Translations under genes and position numbers: made by a program
The notes under the pieces: generated by a model
Databases searched by the model: none
Seen by the model: the letters and a program-made list of their open reading frames with translations, nothing else
What the model was told of the DNA's origin: nothing
Origin: Plantago elongata
Lineage: Eukaryota; Streptophyta; Magnoliopsida; Lamiales; Plantaginaceae
Direction: 5' to 3'
DNA length: 36,111 nt
Assembly: GCA_036897095.1 (NCBI GenBank)
Contig: JAYMSP010001106.1
Location: 1-36,111, forward strand
In this document: one piece after another, positions 20,795-33,180 of the stretch
Position numbering within the stretch: position 1 is the first letter of the stretch
How the letters are laid out: each line of letters opens with the position of its first letter

Positions 20795-23700
20795 TCAACG
20801 GAAATAAACTGAAATCTGAGGAATGTCAACATCATTGTCATCGTCATCCTCACATGCCACAACCACATCCAAGTGATTTCGGTAAGATGGGAGATCTACC
20901 TTGGCCACATCTCTTGCCAGATCCGCTATCGTCTTGTCCATCCGATCCTTGTGCCTTGGGAACATACTGTTGTAAAGGAGACAACTTCCAAACGAAATGC
21001 TGTAGGCATTAAGACCCTTCTCAGAGATCCAGTTCAGCAAAGTCCTCAAAGTTGGATTGTTCTTTATGATCCACCGGTCCCACACAGTCCAGCTCATGTC
21101 CTTGTGCTTAATGACCTTTGGAGCTACCGGTTCGGCAATGGAGAATAATGGTAGAGCAAGGTTGGCAAAAGTGTTACGGTAGTCTTCCACTTTGTGAAGT
21201 CCATCTATGACCTTGTAAAGCTCAAGGCACACGAAACCAGTAGCCATGGCCGTGGCAGTAGCAATTGCAGGAATAATCCTTCCGGCAATGAATTTGGCTT
21301 TCAGCTTGTCAACCTCAGGTATGCTGTAGTTTCTTGCCCTCATGTTCGCAAGTGCAGCTATCATATCCATGTGGTAATTTGTGTCGTCATCCTGCAGTTA
21401 TGATAAAAGGTCTAAGAAATAAAAAGATAAAAGATTGCATTTGATTAATTCAGTGTAAAATAAATTTGTGGAGTCTAAATGTCTAATTCCTAACGGAGGG
21501 AATAAGACGGTTTCAGTCCTTGAAAGTTTAAACCATTTGCTGCCAAGCTTGAAGATCAACCTACAGAACTGCAGCTTGAAACTAGAAAGAACAGTATATT
21601 ATACCCCCCATCAGGAAATGCACATAGTTTTTACACTTCCATAATATATGTAATTACCAATAATCTCCTGGTGGCGGTTGAGTGAATATGAATCACACCA
21701 AACAATTTGATCTATCGTTGAATCAAATTTGTATATGTATCATAGATACAGTTGAAGCCAAATATGAGATCATATAGTGTTTCTTCCTATTGCAAAAGCA
21801 AATTTCAAATTCCGACTTTTAGCAAAAACCATATTTAGAACATGGAAATGCCACTCGTAAGTAGAGCACTGAGTTGAAGGCCAAAATCCAATTACAGGGA
21901 GGGAGAAAGAGAGCCTATAAGAAAATAAGAAATCAACTTTTAATAACTTCATCGAGCCTATCATGTGTGACTCAGGGACCTTTTCATCATTATCACGGTT
22001 TAAGAGTTCCATCTTATTGGTAAGCAAGAGATGAGGGAAAGACAGACCTTTTCAAACTGAACTGGTTTCATCTGAAACTTGTATGGAAGAGTTTGTCGGC
22101 ATTGCTCCAGCTTCGCAATCAAATCATTAATAACCGCAGCATCATCCAAGGATGCAGTGGCAAGACTAGTCGCTTTCTCATCAGTAACAATTTTGGCACC
22201 TTTTATTGGTTGAAATTCAGGAACCATTACTTTGTCTACAGCCTCAGCCAATTTCTTTGGGAGCTTAGCCCAATCAGGTACGGGAATACCAGTAGTCTCA
22301 GCACGCAGAATCGATGCAGCCATAACAAAGTGAAGATGACTAGGGTCTGTGGTTGAGAACTCCAAGGGTCGAGGAAACCGTTTGGGGGCTGACCAGAAAC
22401 GTGCACCATTGCTCGTTGCAGAATCTTCAGGAAAGGTGAAAGTCAGCTGCTTCACCCTGTTTGAGAAATAATCTTCAAACCTGTCCACCAATTAATAGAG
22501 AGATGACTTCAGTAATGAATAAAAGGAGTTATGATTCGGACCAGAAAGCAAAAAAAATAAAAAATAAAAATGCACAGGATCAAATTAATTTACTTTAGGC
22601 GAGCCCAGGTAATACAATCCTGGAATGAATCACAACGCTCCTTGTCAAGGCACTCAATTACACGTTCCAAATTCTCTCTGGCTTGCGCATCACCAGCATT
22701 TATCATTGCAGATGTATAGTCGGAAGGATTGGTAAGGTAGGCATTTACTTCAGCAGGAACTTTTTCAAGCAAGCCCTCAAACTCAGATCGAGCCCATGTC
22801 AAGCAGTGATCAATATTGTGTGGGAACGAGTGAACAGTACACATAGGTGCTTGTTTCTCAGGTGGGTCTCTGGAAGCCCCATAATTTTCCGTCAGATGAG
22901 GAATTACTGCCTGTGTGTTGCATTTGGTACCTAATGTTCCAGATTCAAGAAGTGGCTTCTGGAAATACAAGCATCTCTGGTCAACATAAAGCCTTGCGTT
23001 CACATTGTCAAGGGCATTGACCACAACAGTCAAATTTTCCCAAAAGGCATCATCAAACACATTCTCCGTCTCAGAGCCAACACGGTTCTGCAATGCTTCT
23101 ATGTTGAAAGATGGATTAATTAATGCAGCAGCAGAAGCAGCAACTGTAGATTTAGCCTGACCAATGTTCCAATCTCGGAAGAGGAATTGCCTGCTGAGGT
23201 TACTCTTCTCAATGACATCGTCATCAGTTATGGTCAATTTTCCATGTTTTCCACATGAAACTCCCATTAGAGCCAAGTTTTTCAGAAACTCACATCCAAG
23301 TGCACCAGATCCAACAACAAAAGTTTTAGCATCTTCGAGTTTCTTCTGAAACTCAGAACCAAACACAGAAATCTGGGCATCATATCTGCTATTTATAGGT
23401 TGGAATTCTTTGGCATCTACTGGCTTGGACGGAAGGGATTCGACTGAATCAAAGTAGAAAAACTGCAAAATAGTAAGGACGGGTCAACCATCTAGCAACA
23501 ATGAAGAAATACGATGAATTACATAATAACTCAGAAGTATTGCCAACAGAATAGTGCATGTATTGCATATGAATTGACCAGAAGTTTCACATTGCTCAAT
23601 ATAATGGTAATTCAAAGGAAAATATGTCCTAGAACACCAAGACATGAATCAGCAATCACACAGTTGGATTTAGTGGTTTACAAAACCACTGAACAGACCC

Positions 23701-26700
23701 AAATTTATTACCTGAAACAGTGGGTGAAACTTCCCAGAGCATGCCTTCATAACCTCCTGACCAACAATACCACCAAACATGGCAGCCATAGGATTAAGTA
23801 CAGCTCGGACGCCGAAGGCAAATTGTCGCAGCAGTTTTGGATTTATATCATCCAGTTTTGCATCGCCTAAGCTCTCGTTCATGTCACTGGTTATAGATAT
23901 CAATTTCTGGGCATCTTCTTCAGAACCCGCGATAGGGTAGCGTCCCAACACAGACACAAATTTATCCAATGACTGGAAAGCCAAATGCAGTAGAGGCGGC
24001 CGGTCAAACTTAGAGAAATCAGAAAGAAGATAATCACCAGGATCGCTGATAGCTTCCTTCAAGGGCTTGAAGTTCAACACCTTTGGCTCCTTTACCTGAG
24101 TTACAATTCCACCTCTCTCATACTGACCAAAATTAGTGGCATCTTCATCTAGGGTGAACGAGTAAGGGCGTGCAGCTAATATCTTCCTAGGTTTTCCATC
24201 ATTAAGTTCAGTCATCCCACGAACTTCCGAGAACAATACCAGATCCCCATCCTGAAACTCGAGCCTTTCATCATCCACACATGAGATGAGTGCAGGGTTA
24301 TCGTTACTGATGGATGCAATTATACCCGTATGAGGTTCTTCTCCATCTACATCATAAACAGTAAACTGAGGTCCAAAATCGCAGAAGACGCTGCCAAACA
24401 GACCTCTGACTTCTGACTTAATGAAAGCAATAGGAGGCTGATGGTTGTGACAGTATTCATCGAACTCAAACGCATCCTCGAAACTTATGTCCGTGAAAAC
24501 CACAGCCTGCACTACCATGCATCCTTGTTACTCATACTTTCAATTATATGCATAATGCACCATATTAAGAGTAAGAGATGCATAATATGCCAATATTGCA
24601 AATCACAGCACATGCAACAGAAATATTGACCACATCAGAAATTTGGATAAATACGTCCTTGGCATAAAAGCATAATATCAAGATACAGTAAGCCAACTCT
24701 CACATAGACAAATTATGTCCACTAGCACTCTCAAGCAGATTTACTCATCAATGAGGAGTAGAGGCTTTTACACTCATGCACATAAAAACGTAATTGTGGG
24801 CCACAACACAATTGAAACTTCAAATTGTATAATGTCCATGAACAAGCATGGTATCCTAGAGTTAAACGTTCTCGTTGACAAGTATCAATAACTGATGCAG
24901 ATACCATGTTGACCGGCCATATATTATATCAACAATCCATAAAGAAGGGTACAGAAACTCAGGATAAGACTATAAGAGGATCAATCACAATATCCAAGTG
25001 AAGAGGAAGTAAGTAGGTAAACAGCCGTAGGCACATAAGCAAAACGGTACATTTTTGTTCCCGAGAGGTAGTTATGATACCAACTATTTGCATTTCCAAT
25101 TATATCATCACTCCCAACACAATAATATGTCAAGGTTTATTTCCTAAAACTAACACCATAGTAGAATTAATGAAAAAGCTCGAACTATACAGACCTAACG
25201 GAGAAAATTGAAGTTTTGAGTGGTCCAAATAAAAAAAAGGTCGTACCGGAAGAGAATGCATACGAATCAAGATAACAAAAGGTGCTTACATGTCTTCGCT
25301 TGAAGACTTGATTCAAATTTAAATTCATATTTAGGTGCTTGTGTCACTGTATTCTTTGCGAATTCAAATTAAACATGTTAAAAACGACCATCCGGGTATC
25401 CGTGTGTCAAAGTTGATCGTCATTACCAAATGAATGTGTTTAATTATTATAACACTATATTTGTCATCCTGACAATCTATCGACCAGTTATTAATATTAT
25501 GATTCTGATGATAGAGGTTTAAAGAACAATAAGTACAACACATGAAGCAATTATCAGGCAAAACAAAACAGTAGTTGATTAAAACACCATGTATTGACTG
25601 AATACAGAAACACATCATGTGTTGATTTAATTAAAAAAGATTGCATGCCCTGCTATTATCGGGTTCCACATGCATGGAAAACACAGTAACATAACAGATT
25701 TAACCTCATGAGAATCAGGTAACTTTATGAAGAGATTAGGCATGTGTTCACAGAAAGTCTGAAACAGTGCTAAAATAACAGAGCCAAGGACAAATATATA
25801 CACTAAGGAACATTTCATGTCATGCATACTAGAACTCATTGAAAGGGTGGAGAACAGATTTGACAACAAGACCTGCTAATTTTTAATGGAATTTCTTAAA
25901 ACATTACCTGGAAATTTGATAGTTGTTCTTTGGTCAATTTTGTGGTCAGAGCGGAAATGGCAACAGCGTTGTTGAGTTCTTGTAGCTTCTGAATAGAAAC
26001 CAGTGCCCTGTTTTTGCCAACATCTTTCTCAGAGAAAACAAAATTGCTGGACAAATCCCATAACTCCACTGTCCCTTCATCGTGTAACGTCACAGATTTG
26101 ACACCGGCAAGAATCAGGTTTTTGGCTGCCAACATTATCAAAGCCAGATATGAGCATTCCTTCCAAATTCCACATCACAAATCTAAAATACAAGACCACA
26201 AAAAATATATGAAAATACATACGCCCTTCGCCTAAAATCCGGTTCCCTGTCACTTTATTTCTGGATGCAACAGAGGCAGAAAGCATGTACTAAAGGAAAT
26301 GAAAAATCTGCAGTTTCTTATACAAACCCTATTGCTATCATGATTCTTACAGACCTCAAATTGTGACCACAAATTCATAGACACCAATAACAAATTCACA
26401 ACATTAAGGTGACAATTACTCCAGTATCTTCAAAGCATATGTTGAAACAGTACATAGCAATCAGCTCTAAATGAATGCATAATGAAATCAGAAACCAATG
26501 TCTCCTAACTACAACAGGTGTGATCAAATAGTTTCACAATTTTATTATACTAACAGATTAATTAGAAAGAACGCAGAAGTGTATGAACAATAAGCTGAAA
26601 CAAACAGCAAACCGATATGATTCTCCGAGACCTTAAACAACCACCAAAATTCACACACTACACAAATTCACAAGGTACAATCACTCAAACATCTTCAAAG

Positions 26701-27179
26701 TACATATCAATACAGTACATATCATCAGCTCTTTACAGTATGAGATCAGAGATCAATGTCTACTTTCATTAGAAAACGATTAAGTTAGTTTTAAAATTTT
26801 TATTATTCAATCAGAGCTACAAGAGAATTACAGAAACTCATCAACAACAGGCTGACAACAAACAGTTGAAAGACATACCGATCTCCACTCCCAGGCCTTG
26901 CATCCCAGAAATGAGAACATTAGACGCGAAAAGCCTACGCATAGTTTCTCGGCCATAGACAGCAAGCTGCCTGCTGTGAAGATCCTCATCGATATCGTGT
27001 GAATTTCCATTATCAAACGCCATTTGTGTGATCGTCTGCTCACCCACGTTTCCTGTGCTGTTACTGTTGTTCAACTCCGGCTGAGTGCTTTCGCGATCGG
27101 TTGATGAACTGCGCTGCTTCTTAATTGAATCTCCTTCAGTTACAGCCTCACCTTCCACAGCTCTCTTTCTAGGAAGCAT
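20795..27179 (-). CDS. UBA1: Ubiquitin-activating enzyme E1 (UBA1-type)
   Basis: Six coding exons (27179-26879, 26125-25908, 24506-23712, 23462-22594, 22480-22048, 21391-20795) with GT-AG introns give 1070 aa, the usual length for plant E1. The enzyme adenylates ubiquitin with ATP, holds it as a thioester on Cys and passes it to E2s. Visible parts are a basic start MLPRKR, the inactive adenylation repeat with [18 protein letters not shown] (92 onward), FCCH/4HB regions, the active adenylation repeat with [18 protein letters not shown] (489 onward) and [17 protein letters not shown], the catalytic Cys in [14 protein letters not shown] (about C646), and the C-terminal ubiquitin-fold domain ending [15 protein letters not shown]. 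All key motifs are intact. The start at 27179 matches the MLPRKR start of other plant E1 proteins; the frame stays open upstream to 27410. Plants usually have two near-identical E1 genes, so UBA1 versus UBA2 is not resolvable. Confidence 0.95.
24507..25907 (-). other. Large second coding intron of UBA1 (1.4 kb)
   Basis: The donor is CAG|GTAATG at 25908/25907 and the acceptor is GTGCAG|GCT at 24507/24506. No gene or clear transposon was seen inside. The ORFs on either strand within it are short and unrecognised. Confidence 0.85.
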
Positions 27180-27192
27180 ATAGCAAAACAAG

Positions 27193-27499
27193 CTGCTCAA
27201 AACACGCAGAATTGCCATCCAAATCAACAAAATCAGCAATAAATACAGCATGAAATGAACAAATTCAACATGAAGGAAGTTATTCCCTAATCCTAACAAC
27301 ACTTTCAACAAAATCGGCCTCTGCAGTATCACTGCAGTAGTTATACCAACACACAGTGCGAAAACAGTTAACCCTAAAGACACGAAACCTCGATTGATGG
27401 ACAAAGTCATTGGAGAATCGATCGGCGATTAATATACAGGCATCGATTGATTCGAAATGAGGGAGAGGGGGAGAGAGATGAAGTGATGAGAGAGTTTAC
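27193..27499 (-). other. Probable 5'UTR intron of UBA1
   Basis: A donor ATCG|GTAAAC lies at 27500/27499 and an acceptor TTGAGCAG|CTTG at 27193/27192, 13 bases before the ATG. Plant E1 genes known to me have a leader intron. The sequence between is T-rich on the minus strand, as expected for a plant intron, and happens to be open in frame with the coding sequence from 27410. Confidence 0.5.
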
Positions 27500-27621
27500 C
27501 GATTACAGCTGCCGAAAGGAACGAATGAAATCTCAGATGGAGTGCTCGAGACGATGAAGAAGCTGAAGACGATCAGACGGCTGAAATCGCGTTTCTAGAA
27601 ACTGGGCTTTGTGGTGGTAGG

Positions 27622-27632
27622 AATATTTATCG
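27622..27632 (-). promoter_or_regulatory. Candidate TATA box of UBA1
   Basis: GATAAATATTC on the minus strand lies about 120 bases upstream of the proposed leader donor. This spacing would give a leader exon of about 90 bases. Confidence 0.35.
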
Positions 27633-27899
27633 AGTGGCTGCTGGGCTTGGGCGAGCAGGCCTGTCAAATAAGGATACGTTGGGTGAACTTGGACATATCG
27701 GGGTTTCCAATTTGGGTCGAAACTCGAAACAGTATAGTGGATCATTCTCAATTATTCTGGAGAATTTTGGGCAGCTGCAGTTTACGATAATTTCATTTGT
27801 TGATCCGATTATACGATTATTCGGTAGCGTATACGGTTTTAATGGAAGGGGCTTGCTTGCTTGTTCCGTATAATGCATGTGTGGTGCCATGGTGGCTGG

Positions 27900-29920
27900 G
27901 CTTGTATTGTCTATCCTACTTGTCCGGAGATCACATATATTATTAGTATACAGTTAAAATTATACAAGAACACGAACGATTGGATTGAAGGCTTCGTTCT
28001 ATCGGTGCTCGGATGTGAAATAACTCCATGTAGTCCATAATTTTAAATTACGAGTGAATTAGTAGTAATTCACGAGTTATTTTGAATTTAGGGTGAATTA
28101 GATCTAATTTTAATTTGCTTCGCCGGAATTGTGACCGGAGTACAAAAATTAAAATTTTGAACAACTTATTGTAGTAGTGTAAAATACACCGGGCTAAATG
28201 GGCTGATTATTAAACATACATGATCAGTTGGAGTATTTTTTTCGATAAAATATGTTATAGACATTTTCTAAATTACGAAAGGAAGTTATTAAAACTAAAA
28301 TTACACATGTCATATTATTGGAGGACTGTTATATTATATTCAACAAAAATTCACCTGACTGAATTGAACTTGAACTCAACTTAATTGAACTAGATTAAAT
28401 TTAAGTAAAATGTAAATTATAATTAAACATCTCTATACAAAGCTACACTAAGCTGAGCTTAAAATTCCTATTTGGAGGCCTATGGCTCTACATTAAAGTC
28501 CATGGTGACTCCGAGTGAGCTCCAGCCCGAGTTATGTTGGAGATTAAAGCTTCGCCTGAGTGTAAGATATTAGTTCAACTCCTTCATAGTTGCAAATCGG
28601 ATTATCATCGGCTCCAATATGGAGATCAGAAGAAGCTTACCACTATTCATGTATTCAAATGGTAAATTAGTATTTTCAACCTAAACTAGTGTTTATTAGT
28701 GTTGTTATGCGAGTCTTATACGAGGGCTCGACATGATATCTTTTTTGAGTCAAGCTCGAGCCCGAATTCATACTCATTTTGTTATTGAATCAAGCTCGGT
28801 CCGACTCGACAAAGCTCGTTAAGAGTGATTATTTTATTAAATTAGAATTTTTTAAATATTTTTTTAATGTTTTTTTAAAGATAAAGCTCGTGAAAACTCG
28901 ATAAGGCTCGTATTTTTTGACAAGTTACTCGAGCTCGTTTTTTTACTTATTTAGTGAATGAGTCGAGCCCAAGCTCGACTCGGTGAGTATGAGCCCGGCT
29001 CGGCCGAAAAACATGTGTTACCTCATATAACATTTGATGGTGGAGTATTTATGTATTATTTTAATAATATAAAATTATTTTATAGTTAAATAAAATGTAA
29101 AACGATAGAATTGAGAAGTTATTAGCTCATATGGGGGTTCTATTTTCACGGGTTCGACTATTCAAGATCCATTAATAAGCTAGCTGCAAAATGAAGCTAT
29201 CGTCCATAGCGCTAGCATATGTAATATTTTGTTGTCATGCATAATTAGTATTTGCCTCTAACAACAAATGTTATCAGAACCATCCAAGACTATTATAATC
29301 ACGTCACATTCTGATTGGCACAACAAATAAAAACAACGAACGGTACGAATTCAACATTTGAAACGGGAGTGTAGAAAGAAACAATCTAGGGCAGTCTGCA
29401 AAGTTTGACCATGTCCTTGGCCTAAAATGGGAGGGGACATTTGAAGGGCATAGTAAATAGGCCCGCATCCGCCACGGGAGTAACCATTATTGCAGGTGCA
29501 ATTGAGGACCCGCCCGGGAGTTGAGCTGTTCATACTTCACACACAAATTATAGGGTACCCTACGACATAATTTAGTGATCCGTAATAGTTGACTATATCG
29601 TAGTATGAGACGATTTGGGATATAATTTAATTGGTCTTGTATCAATTGAAGTTGAATTTTTTTTATAAAACGTTCGATTTAAATCGAAAGTTAGTCGCTC
29701 AAGCGGTATAACAAACAATATATCATGGTACAATTATAAGGTAACATTTAATGCATCATGAATCATTATAGTGCAATATTATTTGGGGAAGGATAAATCG
29801 AATTACAAACAAATATTTAATCACTCAGTTATATCAAGGTATAACAAGATGATTCCAAAGTCTCAGGGAGGATTTTCCAGACACTTTCTTCAACATTGAT
29901 TTATATACTAGTTATAGAAA
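27900..29920. other. Intergenic region upstream of UBA1
   Basis: It is AT-rich with no recognisable gene. It contains the AGCTCG-rich repeat (about 28700-29010). The minus-strand 60-codon ORF at 29351-29533 is not recognised. Confidence 0.5.
28700..29010. repeat. AGCTCG/GCTCGAGC-rich repetitive element
   Basis: Dense short words GAGGGCTCGAC, AAGCTCGAGCCCGA, CTCGAGCTCG, GAGTCGAGCCCAAGCTCGACTCG and GAGCCCGGCTCGGCC flank an AT-rich centre. The texture is the same as at 3255-3870 but with a different core word. Borders are uncertain and no coding capacity was seen. Confidence 0.6.
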
Positions 29921-29929
29921 AAATAAATT

Positions 29930-30137
29930 TTCATGAGAAATAGTTTCCATGTAGAGTTGAATCATGTTACTAATAAAAATACTAATGTTGTTAATCAAAA
30001 CACTCATATTTTCAATATTTTAATTTTTTTCATATTATAACAAGACTTATTTCAACATGGGTGTTTTGATTAAAAGTATAAGTAGTTTTATTGATAAAAT
30101 GGTCCGTCTCTACATAAAAACCGTATTTTATGAGACT
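29930..30137. mobile_element. Foldback MITE-like element
   Basis: The left arm (29930-30010) reads TCATGAGAAA...AATCAAAACACTCAT. The right arm (30056-30137) reads ATGGGTGTTTTGATTA...TTTTATGAGA, an imperfect inverted repeat of about 80 bp around a 45-bp AT-rich loop. No target duplication was established. Confidence 0.55.
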
Positions 30138-31616
30138 TTCTGCATACAAGTAAAGCAATATCTATCCATATAAGGTAGTTGTGATGAAGTGTGAAATTAT
30201 GATTCTATGGTAAGGCCCTATAATCAAGTGTAATATATACAAGGTTCTATAAACCCTCAGGTAATACTAAGAGGTTATGATGAGCCCTATTTGCACCAAG
30301 GCACTGTTATTTTTAATTAAGGTACTTGTACACGGGAGATAACCTAATTCTTTTGTGAGTGCGCTTATTATGTCGCGAGGGGCATATTATGTCATAATTA
30401 AGGTATATATCTTTCTTAACTATAGTAGTGTCTAGAGAAGAATCACCTCTATCCTTAGTACTATATCCAAGGTATAGGTATTTTAAATATAAATTAAGTA
30501 TAATATAATTACTAGGTTAAGTAAAATAATATAAATGTATCTAAATCAAGGGAGTAAAGAGAACACCTAATATAAAGGGTTGCTTCCTAGTAATAGAAGA
30601 AGCTGCCTTAACTTAAGTGAGCAATTATTTGTCCTTTTAATTTCATGCCTCTTATCGAAATTGTCAGGAATTTACTTCAGTTTATAACTTTAGTATTGTT
30701 TTAAATGGTAATGTCAAACAAATTCTTCACCTCATTTTAAACTTTTCGTATATAATTTTACAAAAACATATATACAAATATAAAAAATTTATATGGACTC
30801 AAATGGAAGGCAGGCATTTGTATGATGTATCACATATTCAGGTTTGTCATTTCACTCCATTTTTTTCCTTCAAATGGGTCCGGGCACACCCATGTGAAAT
30901 GGCTATTGCCACTCCCTATTGTTTTTCCCTTTCCATGTAATGTACTACTCTTTTCCACCCTTGTCTTGGATTCTCTTTAGTCCCATCCTTCTGATTACTT
31001 ATATCATATATATATTATTTCATGAAATATAATTTATTATCTTATCAAACTTTTCTAGAAGAATTAAAGGTGGTTAGCCAAATTGTAAGTATGATTTCAT
31101 TTAAATAATACTTATGCTCCCCCTTTTGTTTTTGAGTAAATTAAGGGTAGACCGATGATTTACAACGCTAATTCAACAACTAATTATGATATTGCACAAC
31201 ACTATATGATATCCTTCATCAATTTTGAATTCATATTCAAAAATCAAAATATTGCAAACAGATTGCAAATACAACTCATGTAGAATTGGTGTTCATGAAT
31301 TTCTACTAACTATTAAGTCATTAATCAACTAATTCGGAAAATGAAATGCATCTTAATTGATAAGTAAATTTTCCTCCAATTAATAAGTTGGAAATTTGAG
31401 CCTTCTCTATTATTTTTATCTTTTTTTTTAATGAATTGGCTCGAGACTTGAGTTTAGGAGGATGATTTGAGATGTGACCATCAAGTTTATGTCCCGAAAT
31501 GCAAATGACATGTGTACTACTCGGCAAAAGTGGAAAGTGCTAGTTTTGAATACAAGAGATCCAACACCAGCCTATTGTATCTCTACAGTTCCCAAATGGT
31601 GGTTTCCCGGTATAAT
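30138..31616. other. AT-rich intergenic DNA
   Basis: I see no gene, RNA gene or bounded repeat here. The minus-strand ORF at 31321-31527 is short and unrecognised. Confidence 0.5.
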
Positions 31617-31619
31617 TTA

Positions 31620-31778
31620 GGGGCCGATTGGTATAAAATTTGAATGGACATTTAGATGGATTTTGGTGAAATTGTATTTCGAATGAAATTGAAATGAGGG
31701 TATTTAAAGTGTATTTTAGACCAAATCACTGTTCATCGAGCTAAATGAACCGATTTTAATCTCATACCAAACAGCACC
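31620..31778. mobile_element. Tourist-like (PIF/Harbinger) MITE, 159 bp
   Basis: Flanking trinucleotides are TTA at 31617-31619 and TTA at 31779-31781, the target duplication of PIF/Harbinger elements. The left end GGGGCCGATTGGTAT and the reverse complement of the right end GGTGCTGTTTGGTAT match at 12 of 15 positions. The interior has no ORF. GG(G/T)GC-TTTGGTA ends are typical of Tourist-type MITEs. Confidence 0.75.
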
Positions 31779-31849
31779 TTAGAGTTTAGCTAAGATTCAT
31801 AAAATAAGCGAACTTGTAAAGTTTTAATACTGGTTTAGTTAAGAATTAT

Positions 31850-32030
31850 AATTCAATTGCAATTGTGATAAATTTAATTTGTATTTGGTATGCAATTTAA
31901 GTTGTATATTGATTTATTTTTTTAAGATTCAATTACAACTTAATTCTCATTTAATTCAGTCACAATTCAATTCTCACTCAATTTTCAATTTACAATATTT
32001 TTTATAATTATAATTCTATACCAAACATTA
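31850..32030. repeat. CAATTACAATTCAATTC-rich AT region
   Basis: Many imperfect CAATTNCAA/AATTCAATTC words lie on both strands. TTTGTATTTGGTAT near 31878 faces TATACCAAACATTAA near 32015, so this may be a second decayed MITE. Borders are unclear. Confidence 0.35.
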
Positions 32031-32459
32031 ATTTTAATAAAAATATTTTTAAATAAACTAATTATATTATAAGGTACAACTATCAATACCACCTTATAAC
32101 TCCTGGTCTTGACTTAATCAGAACCACCGTATAATTCCAAATCTCAACTACCCTATAATTGTAATGATGAACTATGCACCTCTTGCATACAACCCAACTC
32201 ATTACCACCAGACCACCTCAGGACTCCCACTAATTTAACAACTTAACTACACTTTAATCACCAATTCATCAATGTTAAACTATTTAAACAGATTCAACTA
32301 CAATTATATATCAAACAAACACATTTATTATTGCCGAAGATTATTAGAAACAAACAAAATTCTATTCCAACCACCAGTACAAGCTTGTTTCTCTACTTCT
32401 TCACTACCCCACAACAGTATACAATATTGTTCACTATAGTCCTATACTAACGCCATACA

Positions 32460-32843
32460 ATGACAAGAAACACAAGCACCGAAATCTTTCTCTTTCATCA
32501 CTACTCAAAATCACTCCCCTTCCCTCTTTCACGTCCCATCATATCCCCCTGCTCTTTCACACCCTTTCCCTCATTCAACCACCATGGACTCATCATCCGG
32601 ACCCGTCGCAAACGACCCGACCACCAACGAGCCGGAACTAGCAGGGGCATCAACAACCGGGTCAACGGACGCAACCACGTCCCCGCAGCCCACGCTGAGC
32701 CGGTACGAGTCGCAAAAGCGTCGCGACTGGAACACGTTCCAGCAGTACCTACGCAACCACAAGCCCCCCCTGAGCCTCAGCCGATGCAGCGGGGCGCACG
32801 TGATCGAGTTTTTGAAGTATCTGGACCAGTTCGGGAAGACTAA
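32460..32843 (+). other. Possible overlapping upstream ORF of the LSH gene
   Basis: A 127-codon ORF starts 124 bases before the LSH ATG and continues 260 bases into it in another frame. The second half is probably kept open by the high GC content of the LSH coding region. If the leader includes 32460 it could lower LSH translation. The peptide has no recognised domain. Confidence 0.3.
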
Positions 32844-33180
32844 GGTGCACGTAGCCGGGTGTCCGTACTTCGGGCAGCCGAACCCTCCCGCTCCGTGCGC
32901 CTGCCCGGTAAAGCAGGCGTGGGGGAGCCTGGACGCGCTGATCGGACGGCTCAGAGCGGCGTATGAGGAGAACGGGGGTAGACCGGAGTCAAACCCGTTC
33001 GGGGCGAAGGCGGTTAGGATTTATTTGAGAGAGGTTAAGGAAGGTCAAGGGAAGGCGAGAGGCGTGCCGTATGAGAAGAAGAAGCGGAAAAGGCCCGGTC
33101 CTGGCTCCGCTGGTGGTGGTAGTAGCTCGGGGGCTACTACTACTGCAGATGGTTTTGGTGGTGGTGGAGATGGTAGTTGA
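32584..33180 (+). CDS. ALOG-domain protein, LIGHT-DEPENDENT SHORT HYPOCOTYLS (LSH) family
   Basis: A single exon of 198 aa. The ATG lies in a strong context (CCACCATGGA). The ALOG domain covers about residues 39-165: [19 protein letters not shown], then a zinc-ribbon insert with His89, Cys93, Cys105 and Cys107, then [16 protein letters not shown] and [15 protein letters not shown]. It is followed by the nuclear signal KKKRKR (165-170) and a Gly/Ser-rich tail. The N-terminal 38 residues are Thr/Ser/Pro-rich. ALOG proteins are nuclear plant regulators of light response, organ boundaries and inflorescence or floral meristems. The domain is thought to derive from the DNA-binding part of DIRS-type tyrosine recombinases. 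The coding region is much richer in GC than its surroundings. Which LSH member this is cannot be decided from sequence alone. Confidence 0.93.
   Translation: MDSSSGPVANDPTTNEPELAGASTTGSTDATTSPQPTLSRYESQKRRDWNTFQQYLRNHKPPLSLSRCSGAHVIEFLKYLDQFGKTKVHVAGCPYFGQPNPPAPCACPVKQAWGSLDALIGRLRAAYEENGGRPESNPFGAKAVRIYLREVKEGQGKARGVPYEKKKRKRPGPGSAGGGSSSGATTTADGFGGGGDGS

Noticed and set aside
27533-27890. ORFs on both strands upstream of UBA1
   Set aside because: They lie in the promoter or leader, overlap each other in several frames and have no recognisable domain.
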